45,118 nt of DNA, from assembly GCA_964384255.1 (NCBI GenBank), contig CAYLKH010000007.1, positions 1-45,118 of the forward strand, in the 5' to 3' direction. A program made the position numbers and the translations under genes. Positions 1-6,678 of the stretch are shown one piece after another (within the stretch, counting starts at the first letter, position 1; each line of letters starts with the position of its first letter). Below the pieces are notes generated by a model that saw only the letters and a list, made by a program, of their open reading frames with translations, did not search any database and was not told where the DNA came from. The stretch is from SIG469 sp964384255 (GTDB lineage Bacteria > Bacillota > Clostridia > Oscillospirales > Oscillospiraceae).

Positions 1-254
<254 letters not shown>

Positions 255-334
255 ACGAAAGCAAGCAAGTCTTGGTTATGAGAACAGTTTTTGTGTTCAG
301 TTTTTAGGGTACATAAGTATCCGAAAGGTGATAT

Positions 335-410
335 GCACCTTTAGCTCAGTTGGTAGAGCAACTGACTCTTAATCAGTGGGTCCCGGGTTCGAGTCCCTGA
401 AGGTGCACCA
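335..410 (+). tRNA. tRNA-Lys (anticodon CTT)
   Basis: A complete cloverleaf of 76 nt with encoded CCA. The acceptor arm GCACCTT pairs with AAGGTGC, and the discriminator is A. The anticodon stem ACTGA/TCAGT encloses a 7-nt loop with CTT at 368-370. The T arm contains GGTTCGAGTCC. It lies about 80 nt after the 23S end and is probably cotranscribed with it. Confidence 0.97.
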
Positions 411-413
411 CAT

Positions 414-442
414 CCCACAGGGTGTGTTGCGCGCCCTGTGGG
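414..442 (+). other. Perfect 9-bp hairpin between tRNA-Lys and tRNA-Glu
   Basis: CCCACAGGG (414-422) pairs exactly with CCCTGTGGG (434-442) across an 11-nt loop. There is no U-tract after it, so it is more likely an RNA-processing spacer stem than an intrinsic terminator. Confidence 0.6.
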
Positions 443-454
443 AACAAAGAAAAC

Positions 455-529
455 GGCCCGTTGGTCAAGCGGTCAAGACGGCGGCCTCTCACGCCGCAAA
501 CGGGAGTTCGATTCTCCCACGGGTCACCA
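455..529 (+). tRNA. tRNA-Glu (anticodon CTC)
   Basis: A complete tRNA with encoded CCA. Acceptor GGCCCGT pairs with ACGGGTC (one G-U pair). The anticodon stem GCGGC/GCCGC encloses the loop CTCTCAC, with anticodon CTC. The T arm has GAGTTCGATTCTC. It sits between tRNA-Lys and the 5S gene. Confidence 0.96.
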
Positions 530-537
530 ATTTCCCC

Positions 538-566
538 TTGACAAACTGAGCATCATGTAATATAAT
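538..566 (+). promoter_or_regulatory. Consensus sigma-70-type promoter upstream of 5S rRNA
   Basis: TTGACA (538-543) and TATAAT (561-566) are both perfect consensus hexamers separated by exactly 17 nt. The predicted start is near 573, about 28 nt before the 5S gene. This suggests that the 5S gene can be transcribed independently of the upstream rRNA/tRNA transcript. Confidence 0.8.
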
Positions 567-600
567 ATTTGAGCTGTTTGCGGTATATCCGTTAACATAG

Positions 601-715
<115 letters not shown>

Positions 716-716
716 C

Positions 717-749
717 AACCCTGAGATTTTCTCAGGGTTTTCTTTTTTG
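717..749 (+). terminator. Intrinsic terminator after 5S rRNA
   Basis: Stem AACCCTGAG (717-725) pairs with CTCAGGGTT (731-739) and is followed directly by TTTTCTTTTTT. This is a classic Rho-independent end for the ribosomal/5S transcript. Confidence 0.9.
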
Positions 750-803
750 TATCGTTAATTGAAAATCAGTATTCGAGCGTTTGAAATTTGAAAGGAGTTC
801 GCC

Positions 804-1637
804 ATGAAAGTCGGTATTGTTGGTGCCGGTACTATGGGCAAGGCGATTGCCGAGGTCTTTGCCCTTGCCGGGTGGAATGTGGTTTTGACTGATATTAGTA
901 TGGAGATTTCCCATAATGCGCAGGCTTCTATTGCTGCTTCTTTTAAGAAACGGTTTGACTCCGGCAAAATTTCTGCGGAAACAGCGGCTTGCGCCGAATT
1001 GATTGCCGCTGGAGAAATTGCAGATTGCCATGATTGTGATTTAATAGTTGAAGCTGCCGCTGAAAAAGCAGATATCAAAATGGATACATTTTCAAAGCTT
1101 GATCCTGTTTGCAAAACCGACTGTATTTTTGCATCGAATACGTCTTCTATTTCGATTACGCAATTGTCAGCTGGTATAACGCACCCGATTGTAGGTATGC
1201 ATTTCTTCAATCCTGCCACAAAAATGAAGTTGGTCGAGATCATTTCCGGACTTAATACACCGGAATATGTTGTTGAAAGAGCCTGTGAAATCGCTGTTGA
1301 GATAGGCAAGGAACCAGTTCGTGTCCTTGATGACCCAGGATTTGTTGTTAATCGTATACTCACCCCTATGCTTAACGAAGCTATTAGTGTTCTTGCGGCT
1401 GGAACTGCGACCGCCGAGGACATTGATAAGGCGATGGTTTTGGGATGTAATATGCCCATGGGTCCTTTGAAGCTTTGCGACCTTTGCGGGCTAGATGTTG
1501 TACTTTCGGTTTGCAATACGTTGCAGTCTGAAACAGGCGATCCAAAATATCGGCCGCATCCGTTGCTTAGAAAAATGGTTCGTGCCGGTAAGCTTGGTAT
1601 AAAGTCTGGCGAAGGCTTTTATTGTTATGATAAATGA
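804..1637 (+). CDS. hbd: 3-hydroxybutyryl-CoA dehydrogenase
   Basis: Predicted cytosolic NAD-dependent L-3-hydroxyacyl-CoA dehydrogenase, which interconverts acetoacetyl-CoA and 3-hydroxybutyryl-CoA in butyrate fermentation or the reverse beta-oxidation route. The 277 residues match the usual short HBD length. The N-terminal Rossmann motif is VGIVGAGTMG (residues 3-12). NTSSISIT and GMHFFNPATKMKLVE follow, containing the catalytic His-Glu environment, then DDPGFVVNRILTPMLNE and the C-terminal helical domain. The ATG is preceded by GAAAGGAG. No thiolase, crotonase, Bcd or EtfAB genes lie beside it, so it is a detached member of the pathway. The product family is clear, but the physiological direction is inferred. 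Confidence 0.93.
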   Translation: MKVGIVGAGTMGKAIAEVFALAGWNVVLTDISMEISHNAQASIAASFKKRFDSGKISAETAACAELIAAGEIADCHDCDLIVEAAAEKADIKMDTFSKLDPVCKTDCIFASNTSSISITQLSAGITHPIVGMHFFNPATKMKLVEIISGLNTPEYVVERACEIAVEIGKEPVRVLDDPGFVVNRILTPMLNEAISVLAAGTATAEDIDKAMVLGCNMPMGPLKLCDLCGLDVVLSVCNTLQSETGDPKYRPHPLLRKMVRAGKLGIKSGEGFYCYDK

Positions 1638-1666
1638 TTGAATCGTGAAGACAAACGTGGTATTAT
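1638..1666 (+). promoter_or_regulatory. Promoter for the ATP-grasp gene
   Basis: TTGAAT (1638-1643), a 17-nt spacer and TATTAT (1661-1666) lie directly behind the hbd stop codon. They would place the start of transcription near 1673, just ahead of the AGGAGG ribosome-binding site of the next gene. Confidence 0.6.
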
Positions 1667-1700
1667 ATTATAAATACAGATTTTGCAGGAGGAAACTCAA

Positions 1701-2819
1701 ATGCACGACCAGATTTTGACCAGAGCTGAGGCTGCAAAGCTTATTCGCGATGAAGATTTTAAGCAGAAGGCTGTCCATTCTATGGAGCTTAGATTTAAAT
1801 ATGTTGACGCGTTGTACGCAGCTCTTGGTGAAAAGGCTTTGAAGATGTTTGTCGACCGGAGAGACTCTTTTATAGATTTATTCATTCCGGCTGAGGACAG
1901 AGAAGACGAGGAGCGCATGAATTGCATTAAGGCTGATATGCTTTTTTGCTATTATGTCTATGGTGCTGATTTTGACGAATATTTCCTGTTTGACCTTGAG
2001 TACAAACCTCATCTATTGCGTGATGAGTTCCTGACCCAGAATCACCGTAAATATTATGCAAAGATGTATAATCGTACGGAGAACAACTCCCTTTTCCGCG
2101 ATAAGGACAGGACTGCTGTCAGGTTTAAGGAGTTTTATCATCGTGACGTTATTGCGGTTTGCTCGATTGATGATTTGGATGCATTACAGGAGTTTGTCAA
2201 TAAGCATGACGAGTTTATCGTCAAGCCGCGCAGCGCTCATTTCGGTATGGGTGTCCGAAAAGCACGAGCATCTGACTTCAACTCCACCACTGATCTTTTG
2301 AACGACCTTATCGCGGAAGGTGAGGTAGTCGTTGAGGAGCTTATAAAGCAGTCTGACAGAATGGGCTGCCTGCATCCCCAGTCAGTCAATACTGTTCGCC
2401 TTATTACTGTCCTTGACAGTAAGGGCGAGTGTCAGTTCTTCTGCCCGCCATTCCTTCGTATGGGTCAGGGGGACGGGATCGTCGACAATGCCGGCGCCGG
2501 AGGGGTTGCCTGTTATGTTGATATCGACACGGGCCGTATTTACACCGATGGCGCAGATGAACACAATAATGTATATAAGATACATCCTGACACCGGTATT
2601 CGCATAAAGGGCTGGCAGGTTCCCGACTGGGAAGAAGCCAAAGAATTTTGCCGTGTTCTGGCCAATGTCGTTCCCGAAAATCGCTATTGCGGATGGGACC
2701 TCGCCCTGACTGACGAATGGGGTTGGATCATGGTCGAAGGTAACGACAATGCCCAATATGTTGTCCAGCAAATGATCGACAAGGTCGGCAAAAAGCAGCA
2801 GCTGGATCAGTGGATATAA
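1701..2819 (+). CDS. Sugar-transfer-associated ATP-grasp family protein
   Basis: A 372-residue protein resembling the ATP-grasp family often found with cell-surface polysaccharide genes (ATPgrasp_ST type). Recognisable blocks are FIVKPRSAHFGMGVRK (lysine and glycine-rich nucleotide loop), SVNTVRLITVL, the acidic metal-binding region around GWDLALTDEWGWIMVEGNDN, and a Gly-rich stretch DNAGAGGVACYVD. The start is set at 1701 because AGGAGG at 1687-1692 is correctly spaced; an in-frame TTG at 1683 has no such site. ATP-grasp enzymes ligate a carboxylate to an amine or thiol. The substrate here cannot be told from sequence, and the neighbours give no help. A strong terminator follows. Confidence 0.8.
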   Translation: MHDQILTRAEAAKLIRDEDFKQKAVHSMELRFKYVDALYAALGEKALKMFVDRRDSFIDLFIPAEDREDEERMNCIKADMLFCYYVYGADFDEYFLFDLEYKPHLLRDEFLTQNHRKYYAKMYNRTENNSLFRDKDRTAVRFKEFYHRDVIAVCSIDDLDALQEFVNKHDEFIVKPRSAHFGMGVRKARASDFNSTTDLLNDLIAEGEVVVEELIKQSDRMGCLHPQSVNTVRLITVLDSKGECQFFCPPFLRMGQGDGIVDNAGAGGVACYVDIDTGRIYTDGADEHNNVYKIHPDTGIRIKGWQVPDWEEAKEFCRVLANVVPENRYCGWDLALTDEWGWIMVEGNDNAQYVVQQMIDKVGKKQQLDQWI

Positions 2820-2833
2820 CGTTAATTTAATGT

Positions 2834-2880
2834 AAAAGAGCTAATTCCATCATTTTGGCGGAATTAGCTCTTTTGTTTTT
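2834..2880 (+). terminator. Strong intrinsic terminator
   Basis: AAAAGAGCTAATTCC and GGAATTAGCTCTTTT form a long stem around a short loop and are followed by TGTTTTTGTT. The A-rich left arm means it could also work on the opposite strand for the XRE gene at 3030-3251. Confidence 0.85.
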
Positions 2881-3029
2881 GTTGTCCATCTCGTAAATGC
2901 AATGGTTGCTGATGAAATCAAGCTATTATGAGTGCCAAAATATTGAATTGGGATATTAATTATGTGAAAGGCAATGTTGATGAATTAACTGGGAATCAGC
3001 AAATCAAATACATAAATGATGGGTAATCA

Positions 3030-3251
3030 TTATTTATGTTTTGGATATCTTGTCTTGACATCTGTTATCCCGAGCAGATAATCAACGCTTGTATCATAAA
3101 ATTTCGCTAACTGAATCAAAACCGCTGTTGGTATGTCACGTTTCCCGGTTTCGTAGTGAGAGTAGCAAACTTGAGAACAGTTAAGATAACTGGCCATATC
3201 CTTCTGCTTGAGATCTCTATCTTCTCTCAAATCTCGTATACGTCTATACAT
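3030..3251 (-). CDS. XRE-family transcriptional regulator
   Basis: A 73-residue single-domain helix-turn-helix protein of the Cro/CI (HTH_3) type. It shows RIRDLREDRDLKQKDMASYL, SQVCYSHYETGKRDIP (helix 2-turn-helix 3) and LAKFYDTSVDYLLG, the standard family ending. The start at 3251 (MYRRIRDL) is chosen because AAGGAG lies just upstream; a longer in-frame extension begins with a non-canonical stretch. It is divergently oriented to the four-gene set at 3378-4896, with two ACA-N3-TGT sites between them. It is therefore probably the local repressor of that set and of itself. The gene and its neighbours are clearly AT-richer than the rest of the window. Confidence 0.88.
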   Translation of the reverse strand: MYRRIRDLREDRDLKQKDMASYLNCSQVCYSHYETGKRDIPTAVLIQLAKFYDTSVDYLLGITDVKTRYPKHK

Positions 3252-3288
3252 TATTGTCTCCTTATTTAAGTACAAATTTAGTATAGAC

Positions 3289-3333
3289 AAAACATTTTGT
3301 TATATTGACTTTTAAAACAAAATGTTATATACT
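3289..3333 (+). promoter_or_regulatory. Divergent promoter with paired XRE operator sites
   Basis: The rightward promoter is TTGACT (3305-3310), a 17-nt spacer and TATACT (3328-3333). Two 17-bp sites, AAAACATTTTGTTATAT (3289-3305) and AAAACAAAATGTTATAT (3314-3330), differ only at three central bases and lie 25 bp apart. Each contains an 11-bp palindrome with ACA-N3-TGT. One site abuts the -35 and the other fills the spacer and reaches the -10. A leftward TATACT box lies at 3280-3285 on the minus strand. Confidence 0.75.
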
Positions 3334-3377
3334 GAGGTAACAAATCTTTAAAACGAAAAATAGGAGGAGAGTTTTCT

Positions 3378-3992
3378 ATGGCATTGTTTGGTGGTAAAGC
3401 CAAAAATCAGGAATATGAAGAGCTGATATGGAACAAGCTTACTAATGGTGATGTGATAAAATTCTTGACCGCTTGGCTTCAAATCAGTGACGATGACGAC
3501 GGTGACAAAGATTCCTTGTGGGCAATTATGCAGACCGATTATTACGATGATCGCAAGCGTACCGTGGTTGTGACAAGAGACACTGTTTGTATTTTTAAAT
3601 GTAGCGTATCAGACCTTTACGAGGTCAGCAGTTCACTGAGGAGTGCAAGATTTGCGTTTGGTTTAACTACAAGCGGCGAAACTCGCGCAGAAGCAAAAAG
3701 GGCGAAGGCTAGTGAAGCAGTTGCCGGTTTAAAGAATACTGAAGGAATCTTTTTCAACTGCACAGATTGCGGTTTTAGCCCACTGTCAGCTTATGAGGAT
3801 GAATCCAACGGCATCTCGGTTTCCAGAGAAAAAGTTATGAAGATTTGGGCAGTTGTTGTTAAAGCGTTGATGGAAAAGCTTTACAGCGACTTTGTATTTA
3901 GTAGCGTTGATTCCGACACGGAGATTTTTGGAACTACTGTCTATACATTCGGATATACCGTTCCCAGCTATAATTGGAAGTCTTGGTTTTAA
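3378..3992 (+). CDS. Uncharacterised protein, first gene of XRE-controlled islet
   Basis: A 204-residue soluble protein that I do not recognise. It starts with MALFGGKAKNQEYEEL behind a good AGGAGG site. An acidic run (SDDDDGDKDS) sits near residue 37, an Ala/Lys-rich helix (RAEAKRAKASEAVAGLKN) near residue 105, and a single CTDC pair near residue 126. The tail is aromatic, ending SYNWKSWF. There is no signal peptide or membrane segment. The C-terminal part, KLYSDFVFSSVDSDTEIFG, could be a small alpha/beta fold. It is the promoter-proximal gene of a four-gene set with a zinc ribbon, a JAMM peptidase and a Cys-rich miniprotein. Function is unknown; the context suggests accessory DNA. Confidence 0.75.
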   Translation: MALFGGKAKNQEYEELIWNKLTNGDVIKFLTAWLQISDDDDGDKDSLWAIMQTDYYDDRKRTVVVTRDTVCIFKCSVSDLYEVSSSLRSARFAFGLTTSGETRAEAKRAKASEAVAGLKNTEGIFFNCTDCGFSPLSAYEDESNGISVSREKVMKIWAVVVKALMEKLYSDFVFSSVDSDTEIFGTTVYTFGYTVPSYNWKSWF

Positions 3993-4037
3993 TGTGCAAT
4001 TGATAATGGCGAACATGGTTATCATGATAATTAAAAA

Positions 4038-4232
4038 TTGGTCATAAAAGGAGTATTCACAAAGAAAATTACAATCGAGAAAAATAATGGCAAAAAGATT
4101 ATAGTCCCTAAGGGATATATGGCCAGCGGAGATTTCTTTAAGTGCCAGGAATGTGGGTATACAGTCCGTATGCGTGTACTTGGTGACAGGGCGACCTGCT
4201 CTCAGTGCGGAGGCGAAATGAAACGCATTTAA
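4038..4232 (+). CDS. Small zinc-ribbon protein
   Basis: Up to 64 residues ending in a two-knuckle zinc ribbon: KCQECGY, then about 14 residues, then CSQCGGEMKRI. The N-terminal third is basic and beta-prone (TKKITIEKNNGKKIIVPKGY). The start is uncertain. The frame opens with TTG at 4038, but the only good ribosome-binding site, AAAGGAG (4047-4053), would serve a start further in, where only non-ATG codons (for example ATT at 4068) are in frame. The stop overlaps the ATG of the JAMM gene (TAATG), so the two are translationally coupled. It probably supplies a zinc-binding partner; the target is unknown. Confidence 0.65.
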   Translation: MVIKGVFTKKITIEKNNGKKIIVPKGYMASGDFFKCQECGYTVRMRVLGDRATCSQCGGEMKRI

Positions 4233-4711
4233 TGAAACCGTTTTGCATAGTTGAAAAAAGAGCACAAATTGCGATGAAGAATGAATTGTTGCGCTATATT
4301 GAAAATGAAACGGGTGGTTTTTTGCTGGGATACTCAAATGAAAGATGCATCTCGGTGTTTGAAGCCACGGATAGTGGATATCAAGAGACGATTCATGAAA
4401 CGGAGCATTTTGCATACGACCCAGTGTATGAAGAACACATTTGTACTATTCTGAGCGCTTTATATGACCCGCCATTGGAGGTTGTCGGCGTTTGGCACAA
4501 ACACAATTCTATGGGAGAGGTTCCTTTTTCAAAAGCAGATGAACAGATTCACAGTCAGTTATTAAAAAACAATGTGCCTTGCATATCGCTTTTGTTTGAA
4601 ATGGAGGATAAGGAAGCTATGCGCTATCAGGTGCGTGTGTTCTGGCTGTCGAACAATTGCAATCATATCGAGATAACTGATGATGTTATATGGAGAAAGG
4701 AGTGGACCTGA
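4232..4711 (+). CDS. JAB/JAMM metallopeptidase-domain protein
   Basis: A 159-residue stand-alone MPN/JAB domain. The JAMM zinc-protease signature is complete: the upstream Glu in ENETGGFLLGY (about residue 29), then HKHNSMGEVPFSKAD, which fits H-x-H-x8-S-x2-D (about residues 89-103). Such domains are isopeptidases or peptidases that cleave ubiquitin-like or C-terminal tags, and prokaryotic ones often sit in defence or mobile modules. The ATG at 4232 overlaps the preceding stop. A GTG at 4205 is in frame, but the shorter form already contains the whole domain. No E1, E2 or obvious ubiquitin-like gene is adjacent, so its substrate is not apparent. Confidence 0.82.
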   Translation: MKPFCIVEKRAQIAMKNELLRYIENETGGFLLGYSNERCISVFEATDSGYQETIHETEHFAYDPVYEEHICTILSALYDPPLEVVGVWHKHNSMGEVPFSKADEQIHSQLLKNNVPCISLLFEMEDKEAMRYQVRVFWLSNNCNHIEITDDVIWRKEWT

Positions 4712-4896
4712 TGGCAACATACGAAAATGCTGAAAAATACACATGTGGAAGCTGCACACATTTCATATTCGAAGGTGAACACGAAAAAGGTAAATGTATG
4801 CATTTTTACGAATACTATTGGCCAATAGACAAATGCAAAAACTACTGGGAAGAGGCACCAGACTGGTATAAAGGAAAACGCAAGATCGACAAGTAA
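4711..4896 (+). CDS. Cysteine-rich miniprotein
   Basis: A 61-residue protein with YTCGSCTHF near the N-terminus and CMHFYEYYWPIDKCKNYW in the middle, giving a CxxC...C...C pattern that could bind zinc or an iron-sulfur cluster. Aromatic and charged residues dominate the rest. The start at 4711 is supported by AAAGGAG at 4696-4702 and by overlap with the JAMM stop (TGATG). It is the last gene of the XRE-regulated set. I do not recognise the family. Confidence 0.65.
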   Translation: MATYENAEKYTCGSCTHFIFEGEHEKGKCMHFYEYYWPIDKCKNYWEEAPDWYKGKRKIDK

Positions 4897-4920
4897 AGAG
4901 TCAAGAAAATAGCGTCTAAA

Positions 4921-4961
4921 CAAAAAAGAGATAATTCTGCCAATACGACAGGATTATCTCT
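4921..4961 (-). terminator. Intrinsic terminator between convergent genes
   Basis: GAGATAAT/ATTATCTC arms around CTGCCAATACGACAG form a hairpin. Read on the minus strand it is followed by CTTTTTTG, so it ends the leftward Dabb gene. On the plus strand the following run is weaker (TTAAAACTTT). Confidence 0.75.
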
Positions 4962-4977
4962 TAAAACTTTAATGCGG

Positions 4978-5286
4978 TTAAAAATCAATGAAATTTACAG
5001 ACTCAACTATCCCCTCCGAGGCTGCGACCAGATCTACGTGGGCCTGGCTGGCGGGATAGGCGGCGGCCTGCTCCATGGTTTCGAAGGTGATTATCTGGGC
5101 GACATCGCAAACGGCGTCCATGGGGAAGGGGGGATACATCACATTGTGGCCCACATGGCTGGTCAGGATATCGCTGTTCCTGGTGGGAACCTGGTTCAGC
5201 AGGGCTTCAAGCTGCTGTATCTGCTGCTGACCTTCGAGTGAGCTGGGCTGGGCGTTGATTTTATAAAGTGAAATATGAGTTACCAA
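4978..5286 (-). CDS. Dabb (stress-responsive alpha/beta barrel) domain protein
   Basis: A 102-residue small protein resembling the Dabb ferredoxin-like dimeric barrel family. It has an N-terminal HISLYKIN strand, a helical middle (QQQIQQLEALLNQVP), then DVAQIITFETMEQAAAYPASQAHV and a closing strand ESVNFIDF. Such proteins act as small dimers in stress responses or as barrel enzymes; nothing fixes a substrate here. The start is TTG at 5284-5286, with AAGGAG eight bases upstream. It is a lone minus-strand gene next to a membrane protein, and the spacing suggests independent transcription. Confidence 0.75.
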   Translation of the reverse strand: MVTHISLYKINAQPSSLEGQQQIQQLEALLNQVPTRNSDILTSHVGHNVMYPPFPMDAVCDVAQIITFETMEQAAAYPASQAHVDLVAASEGIVESVNFIDF

Positions 5287-5340
5287 AACGATCGCTCCTT
5301 ATGATGTGTATTTATCCGGGTCGTTCTGATTATACAAAAC

Positions 5341-5772
5341 CTAAAGCCATTTGTAAACAGGGATAGGTTCGTGGAACAGCCAAAACCTGAGCATATCGTC
5401 CAGCAATACGCCAAAACCCGAAAGGGGTATCCACAGCAGGAAAAAAAACAGGCATATCTGCCCGCGGAAATTCATGGGAAGCATACTGTAATCCCAAACT
5501 CCAAGCCCCAGCCATAAGTTAACTATGCTGCCGCACACCAGTTCGAGTGCGGTGGTCAGCACGGCACCCAGTATCGCCTGAAAGGGCAAAGCCAGGCTTG
5601 GCCATGCTTCGTTTAGCGAGCCTATAACAAGAAAACAAAGACCGCCCAGCACAAACATGCTGGGATGGGAACGACCCCGCCACAGCAGCTCCAAAGCCAC
5701 GTAAAGCATTCCGCCGATGTAAAACATGATCAACGCCCGCCAAATGATAGATTTCAAGCAAATCCCTCCCAT
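5341..5772 (-). CDS. CmpB-type putative ABC transporter integral membrane protein
   Basis: A membrane protein of up to 143 residues of the family annotated as putative ABC-transporter type IV (CmpB). Visible hallmarks are FYIGGMLYVALELLWRGRSHPSMF and GGLCFLVIGSLNE, plus four hydrophobic segments. GLGVWDYSMLPMNFRGQICLFF is typical of the family's second half. The ATG at 5770-5772 is the longest start, but GGGAGGG overlaps it and is correctly placed for the TTG at 5755-5757, which may be the true start. No ATPase lies beside it, and the transport role of this family is not established. Confidence 0.75.
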   Translation of the reverse strand: MGGICLKSIIWRALIMFYIGGMLYVALELLWRGRSHPSMFVLGGLCFLVIGSLNEAWPSLALPFQAILGAVLTTALELVCGSIVNLWLGLGVWDYSMLPMNFRGQICLFFFLLWIPLSGFGVLLDDMLRFWLFHEPIPVYKWL

Positions 5773-5907
5773 GGCATAGTATTTGCCGCGGGAGGGATTA
5801 TATTACCCATAAAAGCAGGAGGACGGATAATCGAACAATTAAACGTTACCGGGTGGTTTTATGCCAATTGTTCGGAATCGACCCGGAAGTAACGATTTGA
5901 CCCCGTG
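5773..5907. other. Intergenic stretch with a 9-bp inverted repeat
   Basis: There is no gene here. CGAACAATT (5832-5840) and AATTGTTCG (5866-5874) form an inverted repeat around a 25-nt loop, between the stop of thiT and the start of the CmpB-type gene. No T-tract follows on the minus strand, so it is not a clear terminator. Confidence 0.4.
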
Positions 5908-6465
5908 TCAATTAATATCTTCGCCCCGCATATATTTGGGCATAACTTTTATGAAAACAAGGGAGATTGCCGTAATTATCAGGCAGCAGAAGAACATATA
6001 GCCGATATTGTACATGGCAGAATAGACCCAGGTGTTGGTCATTTCCAGGTTCCAGAAGGTTTCGGGCATATATTCACCCCAAACTGTGGCTCCCACTACC
6101 CAATGAACGATAAAACGGGCCAGACTGGCAGTAAGGCAGCCCCAGATAAGCCCATTGGAGCGGCCTTTAAAAAAGCCTGCCACCCCAAGAACAGCGAAGG
6201 CGACCGCATAATCACCCAGCAGGGAGACCCAGCTGATGGCTATACCGTTGCCAAGAAAATATTGCAAAAGGCCAAAGCAAAAGCCCGCAAGGGTGCCGGG
6301 ACCTGCGCCCCATCGTACAGCATAAATTACGATCGGGAGCATGGCTGCGTCTACTGAGCCGCCATAAGGAAAGCGATAGATGGTAAGGTAGCTTAGCAGT
6401 TGTGCCAGGGCTATCATGATCCCGGCTTCTACCAGAGAGCGGATATGGTTGTGAGTTTTTGTCAT
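5908..6465 (-). CDS. thiT: Energy-coupled thiamine transporter substrate component ThiT
   Basis: A 185-residue six-helix membrane protein of the YuaJ/ThiT family, the thiamine-binding S component of an ECF transporter. Family signals are YRFPYGGSVDAAMLPIVIYA, RWGAGPGTLAGFCFGLLQYF and the aromatic-rich region FIVHWVVGATVWGEY, matching thiamine-binding blocks. The start at 6465 (MTKTHNHI) is preceded by AAAGGAG; a short upstream in-frame ATG lacks a site. A TPP riboswitch and an intrinsic terminator precede it, which independently confirms a thiamine role. The shared ECF energising module (EcfA/A'/T) is not in this window, as expected for group II systems. Confidence 0.93.
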   Translation of the reverse strand: MTKTHNHIRSLVEAGIMIALAQLLSYLTIYRFPYGGSVDAAMLPIVIYAVRWGAGPGTLAGFCFGLLQYFLGNGIAISWVSLLGDYAVAFAVLGVAGFFKGRSNGLIWGCLTASLARFIVHWVVGATVWGEYMPETFWNLEMTNTWVYSAMYNIGYMFFCCLIITAISLVFIKVMPKYMRGEDIN

Positions 6466-6502
6466 TGTGTGATCTCCTTTCAAATTGGAGCCACGGGCGG
6501 AC

Positions 6503-6536
6503 GAAAAAAAGGACGTCCGGATATTGGACGTCCTGG
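6503..6536 (-). terminator. Attenuator terminator of the thiT leader
   Basis: On the minus strand AGGACGTCC and GGACGTCCT form a 9-bp stem followed by TTTTTTTCG. It lies between the TPP aptamer and the thiT ribosome-binding site, so ligand-dependent transcription termination is the likely mode of control. Confidence 0.85.
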
Positions 6537-6559
6537 TGACAGACTAAGATAATCAAAGT

Positions 6560-6659
6560 CGCATTTCCCTTCGCCGGCATTATCCGTAGCAGGTTCAAAG
6601 AGTTCGGAGCTGCGCTTTGCTCCATCTCAGCCGACTGATGCTGTCGGCACCCCGATGCA
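6560..6659 (-). promoter_or_regulatory. TPP riboswitch (thi box)
   Basis: Read on the minus strand the element shows CGGGGTGCC, then GGCTGAGATGG, then GAACCTG, then GGATAATGCCGGCGAAGGGA. These are the conserved pyrimidine-sensor and pyrophosphate-sensor segments of the TPP aptamer, in order. The closing helix is GCATCG with CGATGC-like partners near 6651-6659. It controls thiT through the terminator at 6503-6536. Confidence 0.95.
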
Positions 6660-6678
6660 TTATTAAACTGGAGATATA

